The translations under genes and the position numbers were made by a program. The notes beneath the pieces were generated by a model, which had not been told where the DNA came from, did not search any database, and saw nothing but the letters and a program-made list of their open reading frames with translations. From contig QUJA01000020.1 of the NCBI GenBank assembly GCA_003480425.1, forward strand, positions 1-45,402: a stretch of DNA of 45,402 bases, given 5' to 3'. Of the stretch, positions 13,892 through 23,310 are shown piece after piece. Position 1 is the stretch's first letter. Every line of letters begins with the position of its first letter. Source of the DNA: Firmicutes bacterium AM31-12AC (GTDB lineage Bacteria; Bacillota; Clostridia; Lachnospirales; Lachnospiraceae).

Positions 13892-16470
13892 AGGCTCATT
13901 TCCCCCCTTTTCTTTTTCGGTATTGGTTTCATCTGTATATTCAGCTCCTTCTCGTTTTTTTCTTCGCTTATATTTTTTTCGTTATCCACTTTCTTATTGG
14001 ATTTCAGAGGATTTTCCACATTTGGATGTCTTTCTTCCAAGTACTTTTCCACACGACTGATTGCATTTTGCACATAAGAGTTTTCTCTAAATCCAGGAAT
14101 CGAATTCAAAAATTCTTTCTGTATTTTTCCTTCAATCATCAGGCTCTGCATCCCTTCATAATCACTTCCGTCCTTCAGATCAAAGCCAACACATTTCAGT
14201 CCATGCATACGTTCTGATGGGATTTTCTCATAAGCTTCCAAGGCTTCCGGTAATGTCAGGTCATAATGTACTTCACCCATTACAGGAAATTCAGCACATT
14301 CAGCCGCATAAAAGCTGATACATGTAAGATCATTTTCATAATCCACATTTTCTATTTCCGGGACAATATCGAGTATTTTTTCTCTTTGTGCTGCAAACTC
14401 TGGAAGTTCTGCAAATCCAAATCGATCCACGTAATATGCCTGCATATCCCCACCACGGTTTGTAATGATAACATCACTGACCGACATAGAATGTGCTTTA
14501 TAATCTGCCGGTGGATTATCGTTGAATACGGCATACAAATCATCCAGCTTTTCATTTTCATGTAATCTGCCAGAATAGACACACTTATAATTTGCTGCAT
14601 CGATTGTAATGCCATCTTCTTTGACCATTGCCATATTCATAAATAAATGTTGTTTTCCCGGTGTGTCTTCATCCACATGATAAATCGCATAGCGGTCACC
14701 ATTACCTCTGAACATTTCTTCCTCTAGGGTATAATCATACTTAAATGGGTACATAGCCCGATCAACTCTCTCCGAAATATCCGTCCCTTCTGTAATCGTG
14801 TCTTCCAGCCAGTTTTGGATATCTCCCCATGATTCAAACTGTAGATAGCCGGCAATTTCATGTGTCCCATCCGGTGCCAGTACAATATGTCCCGGTTCGC
14901 TTTCCCGATAATCATAGCGGTATCCGGCTGCTTCCAGTGCATCTACCAGAATGCCGTATTTTTCATGTAATTCTGTTTTCTGTTTTTCTTCAAGAATGAT
15001 TTCCAGTTCTTCTGTCAGCTGATCAATCATTTCACCGGCTGTCTTGCGGATCACATCCATAGATGCTTTCATTTCTTTCATTTCCCGGCTGCTGCTCCAA
15101 CCTGCAATGTAAGGAAAACTGTAATCCGATGTATCCAAACCAAAGGAAGAACACACACAGTAAGCAACGGATTCAGCCTCGACCTCTTTTGTCAGACGGT
15201 CTTTTTCTACACCCAGGCTTTCCATGATTTCACTGTCATGCAGTTTTGCATGGGCGGTTTCATGAATAGCAGTCTTTAAGGTCTGGCTTTCACTGAGTCC
15301 TTTTTTGATCACGATTTCCTTATCTGCATTGTGATAATATCCATTGGCATTGCCATCGATCTCATCGAATCGTATCGGCACTGGGGATATTTTCTGAATA
15401 GCCTGCATGAAAGAATCAAAATCCTGCACAGCTGCAGTCAATAATTCCGGTGCCAGTGTCTGGATTGGTTCCCCGGATGTCTGAGCAATATCAAAGACAG
15501 TAACTGCTTTAAAATGTGGAACCGTAACTTCCACTTTTTCAGTCTTAGGTTTTCCATCGGTTCCCATGATCGGTCGCTGATTTTCATCCAGGACCTCTTT
15601 TTCCTTCATTTTCTTATATGGTGCTGGTGCGATGATCGTAATTCCTTTTTCGCCTTTCATGACCTGTCTACCCATGGACTGCCAGTTTTTGTAGCTGGTA
15701 ACAAGTGTGGCATCCGGTCGTTGCATAGCAATCAGCATTGTATTGTTAAAGGAATAATTGTGAAACTTTGCCATGGTTTTAAGAAATTCCTGATAGCGGT
15801 TACTTGTAAAAAGTTCTTCCACACCGGATTCCAGTGACTGCATAATGCTGTCCATATCTTTTCCCTGAACCGGTAATGGAATTGTTGTTGTCTGCACCGT
15901 TGGAATATCTCTTACGTTATCTTTTTCTTTTGTATCTGTTACTTCTTCATAGGGTGCGATGGCTTCTGTCACCATTCCTTTAGTTAAATCAATGTCTTCA
16001 ACACGAGTTGAAAAACGGATCCTGCTATCTGGAAATTCTCCTTTATCTCGAAAGGAATAGTAATTTCCATCCCGTCCTGTAATGATGTGATCAACCAAGG
16101 AAATCCCCATCAATTCACCTAATTCCTGCATTCTTGCCGTAGTCTGGATATCCGATGTAGACGGTGTCAGATTTCCGGACGGATGATTATGAATGAGCAT
16201 CATTGAATGAGCATTAGAAAGAATTGCACTCTTAAATATTTCTCTTGGATTAATCAATGCTTCATTCAGCGATCCTACCGATACGATATTCATATTGATT
16301 GGTGTTAAATCTGCCTGTAGATTAACAATACAAAAGAGTTCGCGATCCATCTGAGAAAGAAATTCATTCATAACACGAATGGCGGCATCCGGATTGTTCA
16401 TTGGTTCTTTACTATAAAGTGGTGGCTCCTCTACCATACGAATTGCTACCTGCTCTAATTTATCTGCCAT
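13888..16470 (-). CDS. RadC-ArdC-YodL multidomain protein
   Basis: About 860 aa with domains in this order. A RadC-like JAB/MPN domain (about 1-150) has the metal motif HNHPSGNLTPSTSD. An ArdC-type ssDNA-binding domain (about 215-300) has FHNYSFNNTMLIAMQRPDA and SYKNWQSMGRQVMKGEKG. A zincin-like peptidase part has AIHETAHAKLHD (HExxH-like). YodL and related domains lie around 590-720 (YAIYHVDEDTPGKQHLFMN, VSDVIITNRGGDMQAYYVD). ATG at 16470 was chosen for its GGAGGTG; the frame extends 8 codons further up without support. ArdC proteins protect incoming single-stranded DNA and may blunt restriction. Fusion with RadC suggests one protein serving DNA entry and repair, which is inference. Confidence 0.85.
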   Translation of the reverse strand: MADKLEQVAIRMVEEPPLYSKEPMNNPDAAIRVMNEFLSQMDRELFCIVNLQADLTPINMNIVSVGSLNEALINPREIFKSAILSNAHSMMLIHNHPSGNLTPSTSDIQTTARMQELGELMGISLVDHIITGRDGNYYSFRDKGEFPDSRIRFSTRVEDIDLTKGMVTEAIAPYEEVTDTKEKDNVRDIPTVQTTTIPLPVQGKDMDSIMQSLESGVEELFTSNRYQEFLKTMAKFHNYSFNNTMLIAMQRPDATLVTSYKNWQSMGRQVMKGEKGITIIAPAPYKKMKEKEVLDENQRPIMGTDGKPKTEKVEVTVPHFKAVTVFDIAQTSGEPIQTLAPELLTAAVQDFDSFMQAIQKISPVPIRFDEIDGNANGYYHNADKEIVIKKGLSESQTLKTAIHETAHAKLHDSEIMESLGVEKDRLTKEVEAESVAYCVCSSFGLDTSDYSFPYIAGWSSSREMKEMKASMDVIRKTAGEMIDQLTEELEIILEEKQKTELHEKYGILVDALEAAGYRYDYRESEPGHIVLAPDGTHEIAGYLQFESWGDIQNWLEDTITEGTDISERVDRAMYPFKYDYTLEEEMFRGNGDRYAIYHVDEDTPGKQHLFMNMAMVKEDGITIDAANYKCVYSGRLHENEKLDDLYAVFNDNPPADYKAHSMSVSDVIITNRGGDMQAYYVDRFGFAELPEFAAQREKILDIVPEIENVDYENDLTCISFYAAECAEFPVMGEVHYDLTLPEALEAYEKIPSERMHGLKCVGFDLKDGSDYEGMQSLMIEGKIQKEFLNSIPGFRENSYVQNAISRVEKYLEERHPNVENPLKSNKKVDNEKNISEEKNEKELNIQMKPIPKKKRGEMSL

Positions 16471-16627
16471 CAACAACACCTCCAATCGGCACATTTATAA
16501 TAAATTCCTGATCATGTAACATCTCAATTTGCTTCTTCAATTTTTCAAACGAAAATGTGTGTAATAATCTTTTTTGATACTGGCTGTATCTTAAGCTTGT
16601 ATTTGTTTTAATGTTTTCTTTCGTCAT
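16460..16627 (-). CDS. Small basic protein, translationally coupled to the ArdC fusion
   Basis: 55 aa beginning MTKENIKTNTSLRYSQYQKR, with a helix rich in basic and hydrophobic residues. AAAAGGAG precedes the ATG at 16627. Its last codons contain the ribosome binding site of the next gene, and its TAA overlaps that gene's start region. No family recognised; it may be a TnpW-like ICE protein, but the match is weak. Confidence 0.55.
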   Translation of the reverse strand: MTKENIKTNTSLRYSQYQKRLLHTFSFEKLKKQIEMLHDQEFIINVPIGGVVDGR

Positions 16628-16710
16628 AATCTTCTCCTTTTCAAAAATGCCCCACGACATTTCTTTATGCCGCAGGGCGTTTGCTCATTTAACGGTTTTC
16701 ATGCTTGGTA

Positions 16711-17760
16711 TTAAAGTTCCATATCATGTTTCTTTGTTTTCGGTTTCTTATCCGGCTGTTCTTTTCCGGCTTTCTCTGTTTTTGCAGCTTGCGCTTCTTT
16801 TTCTTTCTGACGTTCTGTGAATCTATCTGCCTTTTCAAAGACATGATCCTTTGTATCAAAGTGATATACATCATTGGTAAGGCGTTCTGCAGGGGCTACC
16901 TGAGTGGCATTGACTTCTTTTACCATATCTCTTAACATTTCTGCATCCACTTGCCCGTCATCTGGCAAGACCAGCATTTCATGGATGGATGATGGCAAAA
17001 TGAAGAAATCATTTCCAAGAAGTTCCCCCATGCTATCCATGAATTCCGGATAAAAGATCACACCGGCTCCATCAATTCTGTCTGTATTCGTAACAACAAA
17101 GAATGTCGGCATCTCGCTTGATTCCTGCAATGTTTCCTGCAGCATTTCACGTTCATCTGGTGTCAGCATGAGAATATTTTTCTGGTACATTTCATCTATC
17201 AATGCACCTATACTTGATACCTCCGGGATCATGACATGTGGTGAACTTTTCATCGCATCTTCATGAAGCTGTTCTGCCGAGATTCCATACTGTTCAAGCA
17301 GATCATTCTTGATAAACATGGAACTTAATCCATCCTGATCCTTGCCTACTGCCACATGATAGGTAATTGCGAGGTCTTCCTTCAGCTGATGCGGCGCATT
17401 TTCGAGGACTTCCTTATTTGCTTCGGCTGATGATACACGGATAAACAGCTTGTCCTTCACGTCTTCATAATTTAAAATGGATTTCAGATCAACCTGTATC
17501 GGTGCCTCAATGACTATATCTGCAATCTTTCTGCATACAGTTTCCATTGTTACGCCAGGCTGTGCTTTATATGCTTCATACAGCTGATTAAGATTGATCG
17601 TCGGGGTAAGCATCTCACCTTCTTTTCTCACCATCAATCCCGTATAGGCACGGTTCAGTTTCTGACACTCCATCGTTGATACTTCTGCATTCTCATAATC
17701 CTTTGGTAAAAAGAGTTTGATATTGTCCTTTACTTCATTTACAAATTCATTAAAATTCAT
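16711..17760 (-). CDS. DUF5688-like ICE protein
   Basis: 349 aa, soluble. MNFNEFVNEVKDNIKLFLP, then GLMVRKEGEMLTPTINLNQLYE and LAITYHVAVGKDQDG fit DUF5688, a family carried by Tn1549/CTn elements next to topoisomerase III. FFVVTNTDRIDGAGVIFYPE and FFILPSSIHEMLVLPDD are its conserved late segments. The last 45 residues are lysine/glutamate-rich and disordered. No enzymatic motif was found. GGAGG precedes the ATG. It lies 28 nt after topB in the same leftward operon. Confidence 0.75.
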   Translation of the reverse strand: MNFNEFVNEVKDNIKLFLPKDYENAEVSTMECQKLNRAYTGLMVRKEGEMLTPTINLNQLYEAYKAQPGVTMETVCRKIADIVIEAPIQVDLKSILNYEDVKDKLFIRVSSAEANKEVLENAPHQLKEDLAITYHVAVGKDQDGLSSMFIKNDLLEQYGISAEQLHEDAMKSSPHVMIPEVSSIGALIDEMYQKNILMLTPDEREMLQETLQESSEMPTFFVVTNTDRIDGAGVIFYPEFMDSMGELLGNDFFILPSSIHEMLVLPDDGQVDAEMLRDMVKEVNATQVAPAERLTNDVYHFDTKDHVFEKADRFTERQKEKEAQAAKTEKAGKEQPDKKPKTKKHDMEL

Positions 17761-17787
17761 TCTTCGTTTCCTCCTCTAATCTGTTTT

Positions 17788-19899
17788 TTATTTCTTTTTG
17801 CTTTTGTTTTTTGGTTTCTTTTTTGGAAAGGATAAAGAAAAATTCACCCTTCCGGTTTCATCTGCATCCATATGAAGATCTGCCTCAAAGTACATATTCT
17901 TCTTTCTGGAATACAGGTCTTTTACATGCACACATCCACTTTTCAGAAGTTCTGCAGCCATCTTTTTATCCATGGTTTTTTCCATGCTCTGCAGATAGCG
18001 GTTATCTTTCCAGAGAGCAAAGTGACAATCATGGTTGCTACAATAGAAGTTGGTTTTGCTTTCATATACCAGGCTTCCACATACCGGACATGTTCCAATG
18101 CTTTCTCTGGTCTGAAATCTTCTTGTTTCTTCTTCGGAAATCGCATCGCATCCATTCAGCATCATGGTCAGCATGTTTTTGATCCCGGTCATAAACTGTT
18201 CCGGTGCAATCTCTCCATGCTCCATCAAGAGCAGCTGATTTTCCCATTCTGCAGTCATACTTGCAGATTTCAGAAAGTCTGGCAGGATCTCCACAAGGAC
18301 TTTTCCATCATCTGTTGGAAGAATCTTTTTTCCTTTTCGGGTAGCATACTGGGAATAAATCAGTTTTTCGATGATACCGGCTCTTGTTGCCGGAGTTCCT
18401 AATCCTTTCTTTTCCGTATCTTCATCAAATTCCTTATTTCCAGCTGTTTCCATTGCCGCAAGGAGAGTATCTTCGCTATATGGTTTTGGTGGGGACGTAA
18501 AATGTTCTGTCTTTTCTGCAGCTACAGCATAGAAAGTCTGTCCCTGGGTTACTTTCGGCATTCTCTCTTTCATTTCCTGATCCGGATCTACGATTGCCAT
18601 GCGATCCTTATTTTTGAAGCAGTTTTCAAAGAGTTTCCATCCATCCTGCAGGACAATTTTTCCTTTTGCTTTGAAGATTTCTCCCTGGCATTCCACTTCA
18701 ATCTCTGTTTCCTGGTAAATGTGATCCTTACTCATTGCCATGACCGTATGGACTGCGATCAGGAACAGAATCTTTTCTTCCCAGGATTTCAATTCATCCA
18801 GATGGCAGGATGCAAGCTCCATCGTTGGGATGATTGCATGGTGATCTGTCACTTTACTGTTATTCATGACTTTCTTCACATCTGGCTGCTCCGGCTGATC
18901 AAACGGACCTGTCAGTTGATATTTCTCATAAATCTGACGAACCACATTTCTTGCGGTCTGCTCCATATCTTCGGTCAGATACTGGCTGTCCGTTCTTGGA
19001 TAAGTGATCAGTTTCTTTTCATACAGGCTCTGAGCGGTATCCAGTGTCTGTTTGGCTGTCATTCCGTAGATACGGTTTGCTTCTCTCTGCAGTGTGGTCA
19101 GATCATAAAGCTTTGGTGCTTTTACTTTCTTTTCCGTTTCTTTTACTGCTGTGACAATAGCTTCACTTCCTTGGCATCTGCTTCTTAACTGTTCCGCCTC
19201 ATCCGAATCAAAGATTTTTGGCTTTACAGCCGGAATTCCATCACAATCGAGTTCCACATTGAAATACTTTTCTTTCTGGAAATTGCTGATCTGTCCGGCA
19301 CGTTCCACCAACATGGCAAGTGTCGGTGTCTGAACCCTTCCAACGGTCAGCTTTTTGAAGTACTTTGTGGTGTAAGCTCTGGTTGCGTTCATTCCTACCA
19401 GCCAGTCAGCCTGAGAACGGCATACAGCAGCTTCGGCCAGATGTCGGTATTCCTCTGCGGATCTCAGATGCTGCATTCCATCAAGGATTGCGGAATCTTC
19501 CAGAGAACTGATCCATAATCGTTTCACCGGCTTTTTACTTCCGGATAAGTCATAGACATGTTTGAAGATTAATTCTCCTTCACGTCCGGCATCACAGGCA
19601 TTTACGACGTATTCAATTTCCGGACTGTTGAGCAGTCTTTTTAAGATATAGAACTGATCTTTCTTATCTTCTGAGACTGTAACTTTCCAGTCTTTCGGGA
19701 TGATCGGGAGATCTTCATATCTCCACTGGCTAAATTTCTCATCGTAGACATCCGGTGAAACATACTCGACCAGATGTCCGAAGCACCAGCTGACCATACA
19801 GTCGGTTCCTCTTAAATATCCGTCTTCTCGTTCCTGTGCTCCAATCACTTCTGCGATTGCTCTTGATACACTTGGTTTTTCTGCAATTACTAAATACAT
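17788..19899 (-). CDS. topB: DNA topoisomerase III (type IA)
   Basis: 703 aa, full length for mobile-element TopB. The Toprim domain begins at MYLVIAEKPSVSRAIAE and contains the acidic motif DAGREGELIF at about 103-112. The catalytic tyrosine lies in KKLITYPRTDSQYL, about 298. A C-terminal zinc ribbon (CPVC ... CSNHDCHF, about 610-640) is followed by a lysine-rich end. It relaxes and decatenates single-strand-containing DNA, useful when the transferred strand is replicated and recircularised. AAGGAGG stands before the ATG, fused to the end of conserved control box copy 5. Confidence 0.95.
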   Translation of the reverse strand: MYLVIAEKPSVSRAIAEVIGAQEREDGYLRGTDCMVSWCFGHLVEYVSPDVYDEKFSQWRYEDLPIIPKDWKVTVSEDKKDQFYILKRLLNSPEIEYVVNACDAGREGELIFKHVYDLSGSKKPVKRLWISSLEDSAILDGMQHLRSAEEYRHLAEAAVCRSQADWLVGMNATRAYTTKYFKKLTVGRVQTPTLAMLVERAGQISNFQKEKYFNVELDCDGIPAVKPKIFDSDEAEQLRSRCQGSEAIVTAVKETEKKVKAPKLYDLTTLQREANRIYGMTAKQTLDTAQSLYEKKLITYPRTDSQYLTEDMEQTARNVVRQIYEKYQLTGPFDQPEQPDVKKVMNNSKVTDHHAIIPTMELASCHLDELKSWEEKILFLIAVHTVMAMSKDHIYQETEIEVECQGEIFKAKGKIVLQDGWKLFENCFKNKDRMAIVDPDQEMKERMPKVTQGQTFYAVAAEKTEHFTSPPKPYSEDTLLAAMETAGNKEFDEDTEKKGLGTPATRAGIIEKLIYSQYATRKGKKILPTDDGKVLVEILPDFLKSASMTAEWENQLLLMEHGEIAPEQFMTGIKNMLTMMLNGCDAISEEETRRFQTRESIGTCPVCGSLVYESKTNFYCSNHDCHFALWKDNRYLQSMEKTMDKKMAAELLKSGCVHVKDLYSRKKNMYFEADLHMDADETGRVNFSLSFPKKKPKNKSKKK

Positions 19900-19911
19900 G
19901 ATGTATTACCT

Positions 19912-19951
19912 CCTTCATATAACGAAACGGAGAGAGCATGTTTTACAGCCC
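19912..19951 (-). promoter_or_regulatory. Conserved 40-bp control box, copy 5, abutting the topB ribosome binding site
   Basis: Minus strand: CTGTAAAACATG, CTCTCTCCG, then TTTCGTTATAT and GAAGGAGG. It is the most diverged copy. Here CGGAG on one side can pair with CTCCG in the box. The box runs directly into the topB Shine-Dalgarno site, which argues against a simple promoter at this copy, since little leader would remain. Confidence 0.7.
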
Positions 19952-19971
19952 CCTCCGCTAAAAAAGTTTAT

Positions 19972-20706
19972 TTATTTTTCATTTTCTTCAAAATCTTCGT
20001 CTTCAGACTCTTCCTCATCCGGAATTTCTTCCAGTCCACCTGTTTCCAACCCTTCCGGCTGATCATCCTCATCTTCCTCTTTCTTTGGCTTATAGATCTT
20101 GAAGTAGTAGTATGCTACCACACCGCCGAGAGCCAAAATCAGGATTGTTGCCATTGCACCCATATTGGTTTTGGTAGATGCTGTTTTCTCCGGATCAACG
20201 GTAGCTTCCTTGTCTACATCCTCATTATTTGTTTCATCCAACACTACCTTTGATGTATCCGGCTGTGGTGTTACGACAGTAGAAGTGCTGTCTTTATCCA
20301 GAAATTCAGACAGATCATTCTCATCAATCTGGGATAACATATAGACATTCTTGGATGTGGCACTGCGGTCGATCACGATATAGAAAGTGTTATTATTCTT
20401 CGTTGTAACCGTAAGAAATTCCTTTGTGGAATCATCGGTAATGTCATCCTTGACTTCGCCATTTCCTGGTGTCGTAAAGGCAGTTCCCTTGTCTGTTCCA
20501 TCTTCCGGCAGCACCTCACTTGTACTTGCCACCTCATCCTTTTTCTCTTCTTTGTCTGTTGATTGATCTGTCTGAGTTGTCTCTACTTTGGATGCCTCTG
20601 CTGATTCATCTACATAGGCAAATGCTGTGGTTGATGCAGTAAAAAGCATCATGACTCCTAACAGCAGTCCTGCCATTTTCTTATTCATTTTCTTCCATTT
20701 CACCAT
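19972..20706 (-). CDS. DUF4366 (CD1107-type) secreted and membrane-anchored ICE protein
   Basis: 244 aa: a signal peptide (MAGLLLGVMMLFTASTTAFA), then a long acidic, Thr/Ser-rich, low-complexity stretch with a compact core (FLTVTTKNNNTFYIVIDRSA). A C-terminal transmembrane helix follows (MATILILALGGVVAYYYF) and a very acidic cytoplasmic tail. ATG at 20706 has AAGGAGG 8 nt upstream. It overlaps the DUF4315 gene by 26 nt. These proteins accompany the wall hydrolase in this type IV system and probably form part of the cell-surface side of the channel. Confidence 0.82.
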   Translation of the reverse strand: MVKWKKMNKKMAGLLLGVMMLFTASTTAFAYVDESAEASKVETTQTDQSTDKEEKKDEVASTSEVLPEDGTDKGTAFTTPGNGEVKDDITDDSTKEFLTVTTKNNNTFYIVIDRSATSKNVYMLSQIDENDLSEFLDKDSTSTVVTPQPDTSKVVLDETNNEDVDKEATVDPEKTASTKTNMGAMATILILALGGVVAYYYFKIYKPKKEEDEDDQPEGLETGGLEEIPDEEESEDEDFEENEK

Positions 20707-20989
20707 TCTGATATTCCTCCTTATTTTCTTCTGTGAATACAAAGGAGCCTGAACCTTCTTCGTCAGACTCCCTGCTTACCTGAAATTTAACTGTTCCATT
20801 CTGGATACCATCCAAAAGATCATACAACTGACCATTCTCCATCTTCATACCACGGATGCACCTGATCATCTCATTGTCCTCTTCCTGCTTTAATGCAGCC
20901 TGGACACCCCTAAGATATTGCTGCAGATCCGCGATCTTTTTCTCTGTCTTGGCAATCTCATCCAGATATTTTTTAATCTTTTTATTCAA
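20681..20989 (-). CDS. DUF4315-like coiled-coil ICE protein, TTG start
   Basis: About 102 aa. The N-terminal coiled coil (KKIKKYLDEIAKTEKKIADL, then a Gln/Leu-rich helix) is typical of DUF4315, followed by an acidic tail. TTG at 20989 sits 5-6 nt after GGGAGGTG, which decides the start; the TTG at 21007 lies before that site. It is placed between the NlpC/P60 hydrolase and DUF4366, the usual order of CD1107-CD1108-type loci. No function known. Confidence 0.75.
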   Translation of the reverse strand: MNKKIKKYLDEIAKTEKKIADLQQYLRGVQAALKQEEDNEMIRCIRGMKMENGQLYDLLDGIQNGTVKFQVSRESDEEGSGSFVFTEENKEEYQNGEMEENE

Positions 20990-21015
20990 ACTTTCACCTC
21001 CCTTCAATCACCCAT

Positions 21016-23304
21016 TTATGGCAGTCTTCCAAAGCACATGAAGTGTTGCTGCCAGTAGGATGTGCTGATATTTGAGTAATGGATCGGATCCCCACAATGG
21101 ATCATCATATTGTTACCGACATAGATACCCACATGGCTTGCACCGGATGTGTTATACGTTCCCTGGAAGAAGATCAGATCTCCTGGTTTTGCTTCTTGCG
21201 GTGATACATAAGTACATACGCCTCTTAATCCATCTGCGGTCAATCGTCCATAGTTCCAGCCATTACCACAGTGGTTAATGACATAAGATACGAATCCTGA
21301 GCAGTCAAATCCGGACGGAGAGTAACCACCCCATACATAAGGTACTCCCAGATATTTTTCTGCTTCTCGGATCATCCGAGCAAATTCTTCATCCTGCAGT
21401 GCTTCTGGTGGAATCTCATAGCTCATTCCATTACCGCCTGATCCACTGGTCACATTGTTTACATCCCACAGATAATTTCTGTTTCCATAGGTCGTATTTA
21501 ATGCATTGTAAATGATCAGCTGCTCGGCATTCAGATTGGCTCTTGCCACAGCATCAAAGCTTCCATTTGTCAATGTCACATATAGGATCTTCTTGGTGCT
21601 TGTACTGGTAACGGTTACTTCCTGACTGCCATTGTCATCTGCGATATAGGCTTCCCAGGTCTGATGTCCATGAGCAGAAGCGGCCGCGTGGTTATCATAG
21701 TAAACGTCAAACTGCACACCATATCGTGCAAAGGCTCCGGTATCCTCAACTGTGTATTCCACACCATTCATTACTACCTTAGTGCCAATCGGCACAAATG
21801 GATTGGATGCATCTACAGCAATGGTATGGTTTGCAGTAGGATATGCCCCACTGGCAGTTGGACCTCCGGACCATACACCACAGCAGATTCGACAGTTACA
21901 ATATCCGCTGGTCACTACCTGTCCCAATGATTCTCCGACTCGAACATTTCTGGTTTCTGTCACCGTTTCTGTTCGACCTTCTGTATTCAGATGATATTGT
22001 GCTTCAAAAAGAGCTTGCAGTTCATTTTCAACATCCGAGTACGTCCAGTCCCCATATTTTGCGGTAAGATACGAGATAAGATGGTATGGATTATGACCAA
22101 TCTCAGCAATGTTGTACTGATACTCGTCATAATTTGGATGTCTTCGTTCCATCTCATTGATCTGCTGATTCAAGGCACTTTCCAAAGCAGCATATCTGTT
22201 TTCGGCAGCATAAATATCCTCGTCTGAACTTGGATACGTTGTAATACCGATCACAGATCCAGCACCCTCGATAGAAGCACTGCAGCTCCCCAGAGATACC
22301 GCTATGACAAGAAAAAGAAGCGCAAAAATACCGATGCCTGCGAACATGGCACGATTACGCTTTATGATCTCTTTCAAGGCGATCTTTGCTTTTACCGTCA
22401 TGTTCTCGACACCGGCAATGGTTGTTGCTCCACCCAGACTGCCAGCGGATTTTCCGGCTCTGGCTGCCCGGTAAGCATCCTTATATCGTTTTTTCTGGAA
22501 GAAGCGGTTATAGAAATGTCTCTTTTGTTCGGCTTTCTTTACCGTTTCTGCATTCTTGACTCCTTCCATACTTTCTGCAGAACCAAATTTCAGTTTCTTT
22601 TCTACGGTAGCCTCACGATAACCTCTGCGATGGGTTTTCACATCCGTCCGTTTGCTGCGGATCTGAGCATGACGCAGACCACGTAACGCATCTTCTGTTT
22701 CACGCTCTACAAGTCTGGCACTTTCCACACCTGCATTTTCATCTGTTTCTTCCTCTTCGGAAGAGACTGCTTTCATGCCAGATATAACAGCTTGTGTAGC
22801 AATGTATTTCCCGGCTGTCCCTCCCGGTTTCATGCCAGCACCTTTCACCATCTGATTTCCTTCATCATCAAAAGATAATCTTCCAGCTTTTGCCTGTTCT
22901 TTGGTCATCTGTTTTTGCAACTGTTTCTTCCGAATGGATTTCTTTTGGCTGTTCAGATTATTATCATCATCCGGGATTTTTTCATAACGATGCAGTTTCT
23001 TTCGATATCCGGATACTTTTTCTTCCGGTGTAACTTCAACTGTATCCTCAACAGCTTCCTGCCGGACAGAAGATTTACGGACTTTCTCCATCTGCAGTCG
23101 TTTTCCTTTTCCCGATTTTGTATCTTCATTTTCAGCCTTTTTTCGTTCCCGTTCAGGAACAAATTCTTCTTTATTTTCCGGTCGCCCCCGACTCCTGTGA
23201 CTGATATCTTTTATGCTGCCATCACGGAGATTTTCTTCTATCAGACCATCTCTGGTCATCTTTGCGACCTTTTTATCTTTGCCTTTAAATTCTTTTCCAG
23301 CTAT
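21016..23304 (-). CDS. 3D-domain and NlpC/P60 peptidoglycan hydrolase (CD1108 type), apparent AUA start
   Basis: About 762 aa. A long basic cytoplasmic N-terminus (1-320) precedes one transmembrane helix (FAGIGIFALLFLVIAVSLG). Next comes a 3D/RlpA-like domain with its Asp residues (IAVDASNPFVPIG, VEDTGAFARYG, FDVYYDNHAAA). The C-terminal NlpC/P60 domain has Cys in FDCSGFVSYVI and His in SHVGIYVG. It would open the cell wall for the conjugation channel. The first ATG (23259) lacks a ribosome binding site and cuts the family-typical KGKDKKVAKMT leader. Reading from ATA at 23304 restores it, 6 nt after GGAGGTGA. This is the same arrangement as the dUTPase gene. Confidence 0.88.
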   Translation of the reverse strand: MAGKEFKGKDKKVAKMTRDGLIEENLRDGSIKDISHRSRGRPENKEEFVPERERKKAENEDTKSGKGKRLQMEKVRKSSVRQEAVEDTVEVTPEEKVSGYRKKLHRYEKIPDDDNNLNSQKKSIRKKQLQKQMTKEQAKAGRLSFDDEGNQMVKGAGMKPGGTAGKYIATQAVISGMKAVSSEEEETDENAGVESARLVERETEDALRGLRHAQIRSKRTDVKTHRRGYREATVEKKLKFGSAESMEGVKNAETVKKAEQKRHFYNRFFQKKRYKDAYRAARAGKSAGSLGGATTIAGVENMTVKAKIALKEIIKRNRAMFAGIGIFALLFLVIAVSLGSCSASIEGAGSVIGITTYPSSDEDIYAAENRYAALESALNQQINEMERRHPNYDEYQYNIAEIGHNPYHLISYLTAKYGDWTYSDVENELQALFEAQYHLNTEGRTETVTETRNVRVGESLGQVVTSGYCNCRICCGVWSGGPTASGAYPTANHTIAVDASNPFVPIGTKVVMNGVEYTVEDTGAFARYGVQFDVYYDNHAAASAHGHQTWEAYIADDNGSQEVTVTSTSTKKILYVTLTNGSFDAVARANLNAEQLIIYNALNTTYGNRNYLWDVNNVTSGSGGNGMSYEIPPEALQDEEFARMIREAEKYLGVPYVWGGYSPSGFDCSGFVSYVINHCGNGWNYGRLTADGLRGVCTYVSPQEAKPGDLIFFQGTYNTSGASHVGIYVGNNMMIHCGDPIHYSNISTSYWQQHFMCFGRLP

Positions 23305-23310
23305 AGGTCA

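Noticed and set aside
17811..18402. Rightward frames over the topB gene
   Set aside because: Antisense shadows of a full-length, motif-complete topoisomerase III.
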